Below, piece after piece: positions 45,806-54,879 of a stretch of 64,000 bases of DNA. Source of the DNA: Actinomyces ruminis (GTDB taxonomy: Bacteria; Actinomycetota; Actinomycetes; Actinomycetales; Actinomycetaceae); contig NZ_MTPX02000068.1 of assembly GCF_002154335.2 (NCBI RefSeq), positions 1 to 64,000 of the forward strand, given 5' to 3'. Numbering within the stretch: the first letter of the stretch is position 1; every line of letters begins with the position of its first letter. Made by a program: the position numbers and the translations under genes. Below the pieces are notes generated by a model. That model was given only the letters and a program-made list of their open reading frames with translations, did no database searches and was not told where the DNA came from.

Positions 45806-47287
45806 ATGACCGAGACGACCTTCCAAGCCATCTCCATGATCATCTATTTCGTTGGAATGGTGGCGATCGGCTGGTGGGCCTACGGTCATAACGACTCTCT
45901 GGACGACTACATGCTGGCCGACCGCGGGCTCGGGCCTGCGGTCACCGCGCTGTCTGCGGGCGCCGCCGACATGTCCGGCTGGCTGCTGATGGGCCTGCCC
46001 GGGGCGCTGTACGCCAGCGGACTGGTGGAGGCATGGATCGCCGTCGGCCTGACGGTGGGCGCCTGGCTGAACTGGCGCTATGTGGCCCCCAGGCTGCGCT
46101 CCTACACGGAGGTGGCTCAGGACTCCATCACGATCCCCAGCTTCCTGGACAATCGCCTGCACGACGACCGGCACCTGCTGCGCTGGGCCAGTGGGGCCGT
46201 GATCGTGGTCTTCTTCACGTTCTACGTCTCCTCCGGGATGGTCTCCGGCGGCACCTTCTTCGAGTCCTCCTTCGGCCTGGACTACCGGCTGGGCCTGACC
46301 CTGGTGGCCGCCATTACGGTGATGTACACGCTGGTAGGCGGCTTCCTGGCCGTGTCTTACACGGACCTGGTGCAGGGAATCATGATGGTGACCGCGCTCA
46401 TCGCCGTACCCATCGTGGGCGTGATCCGCCTAGGCGGAGTGGGACAGACCCTGCATGCGGTCAGCGAGGTGGACCCGCACTACTGGGCGGTGCTCGGTCC
46501 CACCACCTCCGTGATCGGCATCGTCTCCTCCCTGGCCTGGGGCCTGGGCTACTTCGGGCAGCCGCACATCATCGTGCGCTTCATGGCGCTGCGCAGCCCC
46601 CGGGAGGCCGTGACCGGCCGGCGCATCGGCATCGGCTGGATGCTATTCGCCGTCGCCGGGGCGGCCGCCACCGCCATCGTCGGGGTGGCGATTTACCAGC
46701 GTGACAACGCCGCCCTGGCCAACCCGGAAACCGTGTTCATCAGCCTGGGGCAACTGTTGTTCCACCCCTTCGTGGCCGGCTTCATGCTCGCGGCCATCCT
46801 CGCCGCGATCATGTCCACCATCTCCAGTCAGCTGCTGGTCATCTCATCCGCCCTGATCGAGGACTTGTACCGCCACGTCTTCCACCGGCAGGTCTCGCAG
46901 CGGCGACTGGTCATGTACTCGCGCTTCGCGGTGCTGAGCGTGGCCGTGATCGCCGCGGCCATGGCCTGGACGCCCAATGACACGATCCTGGCGCTGGTCG
47001 CCTTCGCCTGGGCGGGCTTCGGCGCCTCCTTCGGTCCCACCGTCCTGCTGTGCCTGTATTGGCGGCGACTGACCGCCACGGGCGCCTTCGCCGGAATCAT
47101 CGCCGGCGCCGTCGTAGTCATGCTCTGGGGCAATGTCTCCGGCGGTCCCGGCGGCATCTTCGACCTGTACGAGCTCGCCCCCGGCTTCGCCGCCAACCTG
47201 CTCGTCGCCTGGACCGTGTCCCACGCCGGCAAGCCGGCCCAGGCCGTCGCCGACGAGTTCGACGCCGCCGTCGCCGCGGCCCGCTGA
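45806..47287 (+). CDS. Sodium:solute symporter, PutP-like
   Basis: 493 residues with about 13 hydrophobic segments. The SSF signature region reads GWLLMGLPGALYASGLVEAW and the longer GLGYFGQPHIIVRFMA matches the sodium/proline symporter PutP. GAGAACC with a preceding TAG-GAG supplies a ribosome site 7 bp after dhaM, so it is probably cotranscribed with dhaKLM, although a proline-type substrate has no evident link to dihydroxyacetone. Frame intact. Confidence 0.88.
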   Translation: MTETTFQAISMIIYFVGMVAIGWWAYGHNDSLDDYMLADRGLGPAVTALSAGAADMSGWLLMGLPGALYASGLVEAWIAVGLTVGAWLNWRYVAPRLRSYTEVAQDSITIPSFLDNRLHDDRHLLRWASGAVIVVFFTFYVSSGMVSGGTFFESSFGLDYRLGLTLVAAITVMYTLVGGFLAVSYTDLVQGIMMVTALIAVPIVGVIRLGGVGQTLHAVSEVDPHYWAVLGPTTSVIGIVSSLAWGLGYFGQPHIIVRFMALRSPREAVTGRRIGIGWMLFAVAGAAATAIVGVAIYQRDNAALANPETVFISLGQLLFHPFVAGFMLAAILAAIMSTISSQLLVISSALIEDLYRHVFHRQVSQRRLVMYSRFAVLSVAVIAAAMAWTPNDTILALVAFAWAGFGASFGPTVLLCLYWRRLTATGAFAGIIAGAVVVMLWGNVSGGPGGIFDLYELAPGFAANLLVAWTVSHAGKPAQAVADEFDAAVAAAR

Positions 47288-47360
47288 GACCGGCTAGACC
47301 GCGCCGGTCCCACGCGGGCCGGGCCGGAGTATCCTGGTGGTGCTCAAGGGAGAGACCACC

Positions 47361-48789
47361 ATGAAGACCGTCCGCCGTCCCGCCGTCGCCGGAAGCTTCT
47401 ACCCCGGGGATGCGCGCGCCCTGAGGCACATGCTCGATGACCTGCTCACCGAGGCACGCACCCAGTTGCCGGAGACCGCCGCCATACCCAAGGCCGTCGT
47501 CGTCCCGCACGCCGGCTACATATACTCCGGCCCCATGGCGGCCCGCGCCTATGCCCGGCTTGAACGTGGTCGGGGGAGGATCCGTCGCGTGGTCCTGCTG
47601 GGCCCCACCCACCGCGTGCCGGTGCGCGGACTGGCGCTGCCCGGCGCCGACCAGTTGGCCACGCCCCTGGGGGTGCTGGATGTCGACGCCGCCGGCTGTG
47701 CGCAGGCGGCCGCCCTGGCCGGGGTGAGCACCGCACCGGAGGTGCACGCCTGGGAACACTCCCTGGAGGTACAGCTGCCCTTCATCCAGACCGTCCTGGG
47801 TGATGACGCCACGGTGGTGCCACTGGCGGCCGGCGACGCATCGGCGCGCACCGTCGCCGACGTGATCAATGCGCTGTGGGGCGGGCCGGAGACCGTCATC
47901 GTGATCTCCTCCGACCTGTCCCACTACCTGCCGCAGGACCTGGCCGTGCCGGTTGATGAGGAGACGGTCTCGCGCATCCTCGCCCTGGACTCCACCATCC
48001 CGCACGATCGCGCCTGCGGTGCCACTCCGCTGGATGGCATGCTGCTTGCCGCCCAGGAGCACGGTATGCGGGCCGAGCTGCTGGGCCGGTGCACGTCGGC
48101 TGACACCGCCGGCGACCCGGATCGGGTGGTCGGCTACTGCGCCGTCGCACTACATGAGGCGCCCGCCGCCGAAGCCGCATCGGCCACGGCCGAGGCACTC
48201 GAGGACGCGCAGGCGACCGAGCCGCCCGCCGACGCCGGGGACACGCTGCTGCCGCTGGCCCGCCGGGCGATCGCCCGCGCCGTGGGCGCCCGAGACCGGC
48301 GCGCCCGCCGAACTGCTGGCGGGGGAACGGCCCACCTGGCTGGACCGCCCCGGTGCCGCCTTCGTTACCCTGCGCGCCGCGGATGGTTCCCTGCGCGGCT
48401 GCATCGGCTCGCTGGAGGCGCACCGGCCGCTCGGCGACGACGTCGTCGCCAACGCCATCGCCGCCGCCCTGCGCGACCCGCGCTTCCCACCCGTCACGGC
48501 CATGGAGCTGCCGGCCCTGCACCTGGAGGTGTCGGTGCTCACCGCCCCCGAGGTCATGGAGGCGCGCGACGAGCAGGAGGTACGCCGCCGCCTGCGCCCG
48601 GGCGTCGACGGCGTGGTGCTGTCGCTGGGGGCCCGACGCGCCACCTTCCTGCCACAGGTGTGGGAGGAGCTGCCTGACCCGGCGGACTTCCTGCGCCAGC
48701 TCAAGCGCAAGGCCGGCTGGCCCGCCGGGTTCTGGGATGCGGATCTGGTCGTGGAGACCTACCGGGTGCGCGCCTGGGAGGAGTCATGA
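47361..48789 (+). CDS. MEMO1-AMMECR1 fusion protein (AmmeMemoRadiSam B-A), two missing bases
   Basis: About 476 residues. Residues 1 to ~275 form a MEMO1-type domain (RRPAVAGSFYPGDA, PHAGYIYSGPMAA, WEHSLEVQLPF, SSDLSHY), related to extradiol dioxygenases. After an Ala/Glu-rich linker the AMMECR1 domain starts at LLPLARRAIARAVG and contains the invariant LRGCIGSLE motif. Two bases are missing near 48288. Separate genes are usual; here both lie in one chain. The stop overlaps the radical SAM gene (ATGA). The biochemical role of this system is not settled. Confidence 0.88.
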
Positions 48790-49915
48790 GCACCCTCACC
48801 ACCCCGCCGATGCCATCCCCGTCCGCTGCGGACGAGGGTGCCGGCTACACGGCGCGCTGGTGGCACGCGCTTCCGGACGGGCGGCTGCAGTGCGACCTGT
48901 GTCCGCGGCACTGTCGCCTACGGGAGGGGCAGCGCGGCTTCTGCTTCGTGCGTCGGCGCAGCGGGGACCGGATCGTCCTGAGCGCCTACGGCCGGTCCAC
49001 CGGCGTGTGCCTGGACCCGGTGGAGAAGAAGCCGTTGAACCATGTCCACCCCGGCAGCTCGGTGCTGTCCTTCGGCACCGCCGGCTGCAACCTGTCGTGC
49101 AAGTTCTGCCAGAACTGGGAGATCTCCACCGCCCGCTCCACCGAGGTGCTGAGCGTGGACGCCCCGCCAGACAACATCGCCGACCAGGCCGTAGCGTTGG
49201 GTGCCCGCGCCGTCGCCTTCACCTACAACGACCCGGTCGTCTTCGCCGAGTACGCCATCGACACCGCCCGCGCCTGCCATGAACGCGGGCTGCTGGCCTA
49301 CGCCGTCAGCGCCGGCTGGATCTGTGCCGAACCGGCACTGGAGCTGTTCGGCGCCGTCGATGCCGCCAACATCGACCTCAAGGGCTTCACCGAGGACTTC
49401 TACCGGAAGATCACCGGGGCGCGGCTGCGGGAGGTGCAGGACACGCTGGTGCGCGTGCGCGAGCACACCGCGACGTGGCTGGAGCTGACCACACTGCTGA
49501 TCCCGGGCCTGAACGACTCGCCCGAAGAGGTCGGTCGCTCGCCGCCTGGGTGGCCCATGAGTTGGGTGCGGACACGCCGCTGCACCTGACGGCCTTCCAC
49601 CCCGCCCACCGCCTGCTGGACCGGCCGCCGACACCGGTGGCAACGCTCCGTCGCGCCCGCCGCGCGGCGCTGGATGCGGGGCTGCGCTTCGTCTACCTGG
49701 GCAATGTGCGAGACGAGGAGGGGGCGACGACACTGTGCCCCGGCTGCGGCCAGGCGGTTATCGTCCGCCGCGGCTACACAGTGGAGACCTACGCCCTGGA
49801 TGAAAGCGGATGCTGCCGCCACTGCGGGCGGCGGATACCCGGACTATTCGACGCCGCTGACCCCGGCGACTCCGTGGCCGCCCACCCGTGGCGACTGGCC
49901 CCGACAGGCTGGTGA
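48786..49915 (+). CDS. amrS: AmmeMemoRadiSam system radical SAM enzyme (one frame break)
   Basis: About 376 residues. The radical SAM cluster CNLSCKFCQNW (C101, C105, C108) is clear. N-terminal CDLCPRHC resembles the family's first Cys motif, and two further Cys pairs near the C terminus (CPGCG, CRHCG) look zinc- or cluster-binding. One base is missing near 49539 (GGTCGC-TCGCC). It is coupled to the MEMO1-AMMECR1 fusion. Reaction unknown, but the trio is conserved across bacteria and archaea. Confidence 0.9.
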
Positions 49916-49951
49916 GCGGCCGCCAAACGCCCGCAACCCCGGAATCCTTTT

Positions 49952-49971
49952 ACACTTATCCCTGTAAGTGT
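49952..49971. promoter_or_regulatory. Palindrome upstream of the Fic gene
   Basis: ACACTTA (49952-49958) and TAAGTGT (49965-49971) are perfect 7-bp arms with a 6-bp spacer in the AT-richer gap before the Fic gene. It is a likely operator, possibly for the Fic protein's own C-terminal winged helix. Confidence 0.6.
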
Positions 49972-49997
49972 CAATGACTTCGGAGAGGGTGACAGAT

Positions 49998-51178
49998 ATG
50001 GCTGCCGGCTCCTGGCCCGTCGTCACCTGGGAGACCCTATCCTGGCGACCGCAGCGGCCCCAGTTGCTCAGCGCGCGCAACGTGCGGCGCTGCCGAACAC
50101 CTACTAGTCCGCAATTCCCGCCACCATAGCGACGGCGCCGCTTGAGCTTCCCGGCGAGCTGCTGGCCCGTGAGGCCCGTGCTGTCGCCGCAATCGGCCGC
50201 TTTGACGCCGCCGCGGCAGATGCCCTGCTGCCGTGTACCGATCTGCTTCTGCGCTCGGAGTCCTCTGCCTCGTCTCGGATCGAAAGGCTCACCTCATCCG
50301 CGCGCAAGGTGATCGAGGAAGAGACCTTCGGTGGCGCAGGCGGCAACGCCACGGCGGTTGTGGCCAATACCCGCGCCATGCAGGCGGCCATAGCCCAGCC
50401 CGGCGGTCTCAACACCCGCACCCTGCTGGACATGCACCACGAGCTATTAGGCCCCACCGCACCCGATATCGCCGGCGTGCTGCGCAATGAGCCGGTATGG
50501 ATCGGTGGACGGGACTATGCGCCAGTGGACGCCCTGTTCGTCCCGCCGGCGCACACTCGAGTACCGGAGGCACTCGCCGACCTGTTCACATTCACTCAGC
50601 GCTCAGACATCACCCCCCTGGCCATGATCGCGATTGCTCACGCGCAGTTCGAGACCATCCATCCCTTCGCTGATGGCAATGGGCGCACCGGCCGTGCGCT
50701 CATCCACTTGCTCTTGCGCCGTAGCGGACTGGTATCCCGGGCAGTCCTACCCCTGTCCGCCGTGCTCTTGACCGACACCAGTGCCTACTTCCACACCCTC
50801 GGCGCCTACCGAGACGGCGACCCGGCTGCTGTCGTCTCACTGTTCGTCGACGCGGCTAAGACCTCCTGCGACATCGGCCTGCATGCGGTCGCAGAGCTGA
50901 CTCGTATCGAGGCCGACTGGAATGAGCGCATCACTGCCCGCGCCGGTACGCCCGACCGGGACCTGGCGCACCTGCTTGTACGCCATCCCATCCTCGACGT
51001 CGCCACCGCCGCACGGGAGCTGCAGGTATCACCGCAGAGTGCTAGACGTTCGTTGGCCCGCCTGGAGCAGGCAGGAATCGTGGTCGGCTATCAGGTGTCC
51101 CGCGGCCGGCGCGCCTGGCGTGCCCCCGATGTGCTTGCCCTCATGGACCACGTCACCGCCGGCATGCGCCGCGGCTGA
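49998..51178 (+). CDS. Fic/DOC-family protein with C-terminal winged helix (one frame break)
   Basis: About 393 residues if one C is restored near 50111 (CCG-CAATT). An N-terminal Fic_N region (IPATIATAPLELPGELLARE) includes SSRIER, a variant of the class II inhibitory motif (S/T)xxxE(G/N). The catalytic motif HPFADGNGRTGR lies near residue 221. The C terminus (DVATAARELQVSPQSARRSL then GIVVGYQVSRGRRAW) is a winged-helix DNA-binding domain. Fic enzymes transfer AMP or related groups to proteins. ATG 49998 follows GGAGAGGG. Alternatively the N terminus is truly broken. Confidence 0.85.
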
Positions 51179-51215
51179 GACGCGACGCACCTGTGACCGT
51201 GTCAGGTGAGCGGGG

Positions 51216-51244
51216 TTGCTAGTGATGCCACTAGCCGCTAATGT
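51216..51244 (+). promoter_or_regulatory. Candidate promoter of the riboflavin-uptake genes
   Basis: TTGCTA (51216-51221) and TAATGT (51239-51244) are 17 bp apart, about 20 bp before the riboswitch. GCTAGTG/CACTAGC (51218-51224 and 51229-51235) forms a small palindrome inside it. Confidence 0.5.
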
Positions 51245-51261
51245 CGGGATTGCATCAAACG

Positions 51262-51395
51262 TGCTCCGGGGTCGGTGAAAGTCCGAACCGGCGGTGATAG
51301 TCCGCGACCCGGTTGCGCCCACCCGCGGGGCAGGCGCATCGGCTGAGCCGGTGGAATTCCGGCACCGACGGTGAAAGTCCGGATGGGAGGAGACA
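51262..51395 (+). ncRNA. FMN riboswitch (RFN element)
   Basis: The conserved RFN segments are in order: GGTCGGTGAAAGTCCGAACC, then GGCGGTGATAGTCCGCGACC, GCTGAGCCGGTGGAATTCCG, and ACCGACGGTGAAAGTCCGGA with the closing GGGAGGAGA. The P1 ends (TGCTCC near 51262 and GGAGGAGACA near 51387) can pair. It binds FMN and should lower expression of the following transporter genes when FMN is plentiful. Confidence 0.95.
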
Positions 51396-51516
51396 CGTGG
51401 CGCGCGTCCGGCGTCGACGGGCCGTGGTGCGATCCCCATGTGGGCGCATTTCGGTCGTAGGCAACGGCCCTGCGCCGTGCGGCGCCAAGCGCGTGCCGCC
51501 CGTCACCCCGGAGCGC

Positions 51517-51536
51517 CCTGGGGCGGGCGCCCCGGG
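51517..51536 (+). promoter_or_regulatory. Hairpin before the ribX ribosome site
   Basis: CCTGGGGC (51517-51524) and GCCCCGGG (51529-51536) pair around GGGC, 7 bp before GGAGAGG (51544-51550). It could be the expression platform of the FMN riboswitch, working at the level of translation or termination. The rest of the 51397-51516 leader shows no gene. Confidence 0.5.
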
Positions 51537-51559
51537 AGGATCCGGAGAGGACACCGCGC

Positions 51560-52413
51560 ATGACCAGCGCCACTGTCGCCAGCGCCGGCATCGGCGTGAC
51601 CGACCGCGAGGCGGACCACGCCCCGCGCACCGCGGCGCCCCGCCTGCCGCGACCGCGACTGAGCCCGCGGCCACCCTCGGGGCAGTGCTGCTGCTGGCCT
51701 GGTGGGCGATCACCCGCGCCGGACTGATCCCACCGGTCTTCCTGCCCAGCCCCGTGGACGTCGCCCGCCGCCTGGTGCTCGCCTTCACCCAAGGCGGCCT
51801 GGCCGGGTACACCTGGGTGACCCTGCGAGAGGCACTGCTCGGCTGCCTGGCCGCCGCCGCCCTATCTCTGCCGCTGGCCTGGATCCTGTACCACTCCCGC
51901 CGCTTCTCCCACGCCGTCCTGCCGTACGTGGCTGCATCTCAGGCCGTCCCGGCCATCGCCATTGCGCCGCTGCTGGTGGTGTGGATCGGCTACGGGACCG
52001 TGCCAACCGTGGTGCTGTGCGTGCTCATGGTCTTCTTTCCCATCACCGTTACCGTCCTGCTCGGCCTGCGCGGCCTGGACACGGACGTCATTGATGCCGC
52101 CCGGCTCGACGGCGCCCACGGCCTATCCATGCTGGTTTACATGGAGCTGCCCATGGCGCTGCCCTCCATCCTGTCCGGCCTGCGTACGGGCTTCACCCTG
52201 TCCGTCACCGGTGCCGTGATCGGCGAGATGACCATGGGCGGACAGGGCCTGGGCATGGTGCTTGCCTCCCAGCGGCAGACCGTGGACACCACCGGACTGT
52301 TCTCCACGATCGTGGTGCTGTGCGTCATCGCCACCACCATCCACTGGGTGCTGCACGAGTTGGAGCGGCGCAGCCGTGTTGTCGCCTCCATGCGGGGCCG
52401 GCGCGCCACCTGA
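51560..52413 (+). CDS. ribX: Riboflavin-type ABC transporter permease RibX (one frame break)
   Basis: About 284 residues. A BPD-type permease with about six hydrophobic segments; the EAA-like loop is DAARLDGAHGLSMLVYMELP, and PPVFLPSPVDVARRL is typical of SsuC/ThiX-like permeases. One base is missing near 51640. The FMN riboswitch upstream and the adjacent NMT1-like binding protein identify it as the RibXY riboflavin uptake type rather than thiamine or sulfonate. No ATPase gene is present here. GGAGAGG precedes ATG 51560. Confidence 0.82.
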
Positions 52414-52516
52414 GCCGGACCACTAATCACGCCGGCGCACAAGCGCCGCAGCGATAAGCCTTCTTCATTCGCCCATCCGCTTGCCTTAACCGCCACCCAG
52501 CACCGAAAGGAACCCC

Positions 52517-53548
52517 ATGCCCGCCCTCGCCACCCGTCTGGGCCGCCGCACACTACTGACCGCCATGGGTGCAGGGGCCGCCGGGCTGCTGGCCGCCTGC
52601 GCATCGGGCACCGGCGCGCAGACCGCCACGGCCACTGCGTCTTCCGCCGCCTCCGGGCTGGTGCTCGGCATGACCTACACCCCGAATGTACAGTTCGCAC
52701 CCTTCTACCTGGCCCTGGCCGACGGCGAATACGCGGCGGGCGTCTCCCTGCGCCACCACGGCGAGCAGGAGGGACAGTTCGACGCGTTGCTGGCCGGGAC
52801 CGAGCACCTGGTGGTGGCGGGCGGTGACGAGGCGATCGTGGCGGCCTCCAACGGCAATGAGCTGGTCATTATCGGCGGCTACTACCAGCGCTACCCCGGC
52901 TGCATCATCGTCCCGGAGGACTCCGACATCACCGAGTTGGCCGACCTGGCCGGCAAGACGATCGGCACGCCCGGCAAGACGGGGGAGACCTGGTACTCGG
53001 TGCTGGTGGCCCTGTCCTCGGCCGGGCTTGCCGAGGACGACGTCGACGTGCAGGAGATCGGCTACACCCAGCAGGCCGCCCTGTCTAGCGGCAAGGTGGA
53101 GGCGATCGCCGGCTTCTCCAACAACGATGCCGTCCAGCTCGCACGGAGCGGCATGCCCGTGCGCATTATTGAGATCGGCGAGCAGGTGCCGCTGCTGGGT
53201 GCCTCCCTGATCACCACCCCGCAGGTGCTGGCCGACCGCCGCGCCGAGCTGGAGGCGGCGGTGGCTGCCTCCGCCGTGGGGATGACCAAGTTCGTGGACG
53301 ACCCCGATGCGGCCGTGGAGGCCACCAAGGAGTACGTGCCGGACCTGGTGGACTCCACGCAGGCCGAGAACGCCCGTGAGGTGGCCGTCGCCACCGGTGA
53401 ACTGGTGCGTCCCAGCGAGAACACGGTGGTGGGCGCGCTGGTCCCGGAGCAGGTGGGGGAGACCATCGACTTCCTGGCTGGCCGCGGCCTGCTCGGTGAA
53501 ACCACCGTGACCTCCGACGCCGTCTGCGATCCGTTGATCACCGTCTGA
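52517..53548 (+). CDS. ribY: Riboflavin-type ABC transporter substrate-binding lipoprotein RibY
   Basis: 343 residues. The signal peptide has a twin-arginine stretch (LGRRTLLTAMGAGAAG) and a lipobox LLAAC with Cys at about residue 31, so it is probably a Tat-exported lipoprotein; tatA and tatC lie 5 kb downstream. The mature part is NMT1/THI5-like (MTYTPNVQFAPFYLALADG). GAAAGGA precedes ATG 52517, 103 bp after ribX. Binding of riboflavin is inferred from the FMN riboswitch. The frame is intact. Confidence 0.85.
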   Translation: MPALATRLGRRTLLTAMGAGAAGLLAACASGTGAQTATATASSAASGLVLGMTYTPNVQFAPFYLALADGEYAAGVSLRHHGEQEGQFDALLAGTEHLVVAGGDEAIVAASNGNELVIIGGYYQRYPGCIIVPEDSDITELADLAGKTIGTPGKTGETWYSVLVALSSAGLAEDDVDVQEIGYTQQAALSSGKVEAIAGFSNNDAVQLARSGMPVRIIEIGEQVPLLGASLITTPQVLADRRAELEAAVAASAVGMTKFVDDPDAAVEATKEYVPDLVDSTQAENAREVAVATGELVRPSENTVVGALVPEQVGETIDFLAGRGLLGETTVTSDAVCDPLITV

Positions 53549-53606
53549 CGCGCACTGCCTCGTCCTGGTGCCTCCCTGCCAGTTCTCACGTACGCATTCG
53601 CCTCTG

Positions 53607-53644
53607 AGGCAGAAACTCGCACGTCAGGCACTAACTCGTGGCTC
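53607..53644. repeat. Interspersed repeat, two 19-bp units
   Basis: AGGCAGAAACTCGCACGTC and AGGCACTAACTCGTGGCTC are tandem 19-bp units in the 119-bp gap between ribY and hisG. The first resembles 8659-8677. A partial inverted copy (AGTTCTCACGTACGC) lies at 53581-53595. Confidence 0.7.
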
Positions 53645-53667
53645 GTGGCCGCCAACGCACGGGGTGA

Positions 53668-54513
53668 TTACAGCCGGCAGGCCACCAAGGAGGAGACCAG
53701 GATGGCGCGCGCCCCGATGGCGTAGAGCTCATCCATGACGCGGTTGGCGTCCTTGCGGGGGACCATCGCCCGCACCGCCACCCAGTCGGGGTTCTGCAGC
53801 GGGGAGACAGTGGGGGACTCGATGCCGGGAGTGACCTCACTGGCCAGGTGCAGCCGGTTCATGGGGATGTCGTAGTCCACCAGCACGTAGGAGCGGGCCC
53901 GCAGCACCCCTTCCAGGCGGCGCACCAGCGTGGCCAGGCCGGGCTCGTCGCGGTACTGCTCGGTGGTGATCAGCACCGCCTCGCTGGCAAGTATCGGCTC
54001 CCCGAACGTCTCCAGCCCGGCGGCCCGCAGCGTGGACCCGGTCTCGACGACGTCGGCGATCAGGTCCGCCACCCCCAGCTGCACGGAGGACTCCACGGCA
54101 CCGTCCAGGTGCACGGTCTGGGCGTTGATGCCCTGTTCTGCCAGGAAGTTGCGCACCAGCACGTCGTAGGAGGTGGCCACGCGCTTGCCCTCGATGTCGG
54201 CCAGCGTGCTCATGGTGCCGGCGGGCGCGGCGAAACGGAAGGTGGAGCGGGCGAAGCCGAGCGGCAGGTGCTCGATCGCCTCCACGCCCGAGTCCAGCAG
54301 CAGGTCGCGGCCGGTGACGCCGGCGTGGACGGTGCCCTGGCCGACGTACACGGCGATGTCGCGCGGACGCAGGAAGAACAACTCAACCTGGTTGGCGTCG
54401 TCGACCAGGACGAGTTCCCGGCCGGAGCGGCGAGTGCGGTAGCCCGCCTCGGCGAGCATGGTGGTGGCGGGCTCGGACAGGGAGCCCTTGTTGGGGACGG
54501 CGATGCGCAGCAC
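53668..54513 (-). CDS. hisG: ATP phosphoribosyltransferase, long form
   Basis: 281 residues. [14 protein letters not shown] starts the catalytic domain; the PRPP-binding region is [18 protein letters not shown]; and a C-terminal ACT-like regulatory domain ([19 protein letters not shown]) marks the long, histidine-inhibited form. It does the first step of histidine synthesis. The GTG at 54513 was chosen because AAGGA lies upstream; it is 59 bp after hisE. The frame is intact. Confidence 0.94.
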   Translation of the reverse strand: MLRIAVPNKGSLSEPATTMLAEAGYRTRRSGRELVLVDDANQVELFFLRPRDIAVYVGQGTVHAGVTGRDLLLDSGVEAIEHLPLGFARSTFRFAAPAGTMSTLADIEGKRVATSYDVLVRNFLAEQGINAQTVHLDGAVESSVQLGVADLIADVVETGSTLRAAGLETFGEPILASEAVLITTEQYRDEPGLATLVRRLEGVLRARSYVLVDYDIPMNRLHLASEVTPGIESPTVSPLQNPDWVAVRAMVPRKDANRVMDELYAIGARAILVSSLVACRL

Positions 54514-54572
54514 GGTGGTCCTTGACTGTGTGGTGAGTGGGTGGTGGGTCGATGTGGGGACCGGCAGGCCCG

Positions 54573-54836
54573 TCACAGGTAGCGGTAGATGTCCTCGAGC
54601 GTGTAGCCCTTGGCCAGCATCATCACCTGGATGTGGTACAGCAGCTGGCTGAGCTCCTCGCAGGCGGCCGCGTCGGACTCGTGCTCGCAGGCCATCCACG
54701 CCTCGGCGGCCTCCTCCACCAGCTTCTTGCCGATGAAGTGCACGCCGCGGTCCAACTCCTCAACCGTGCCGGACCCGGCGGGGCGGGCGGCGGCCTTGTC
54801 CTGAAGCTCGGCGAAAAGGTCCTCGAAGGTCTTCAT
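54573..54836 (-). CDS. hisE: Phosphoribosyl-ATP pyrophosphatase
   Basis: 87 residues of the MazG-like all-alpha fold. [14 protein letters not shown] and [21 protein letters not shown] carry the acidic metal ligands. It does the second step of histidine synthesis. hisE then hisG is the usual actinobacterial pair. A leaderless promoter box lies upstream. The frame is intact. Confidence 0.95.
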   Translation of the reverse strand: MKTFEDLFAELQDKAAARPAGSGTVEELDRGVHFIGKKLVEEAAEAWMACEHESDAAACEELSQLLYHIQVMMLAKGYTLEDIYRYL

Positions 54837-54842
54837 GGGCTC

Positions 54843-54848
54843 AGCGTA
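54843..54848 (-). promoter_or_regulatory. Leaderless -10 element (hisE)
   Basis: On the minus strand TACGCT ends exactly 6 nt before the hisE ATG at 54836; no Shine-Dalgarno sequence. Confidence 0.6.
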
Positions 54849-54879
54849 GTGCAGCCGCCGAGGTGGTCGTCTCCTGCAC

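Noticed and set aside
47289-47310. Terminator after the PutP-like gene
   Set aside because: GACCGG/CCGGTC gives only a 6-bp stem with a 10-nt loop and no T-run; too weak to list.
49998-51178. Fic gene as part of a toxin-antitoxin pair
   Set aside because: No small antitoxin frame lies directly up- or downstream, and the protein carries its own N-terminal inhibitory-type motif.
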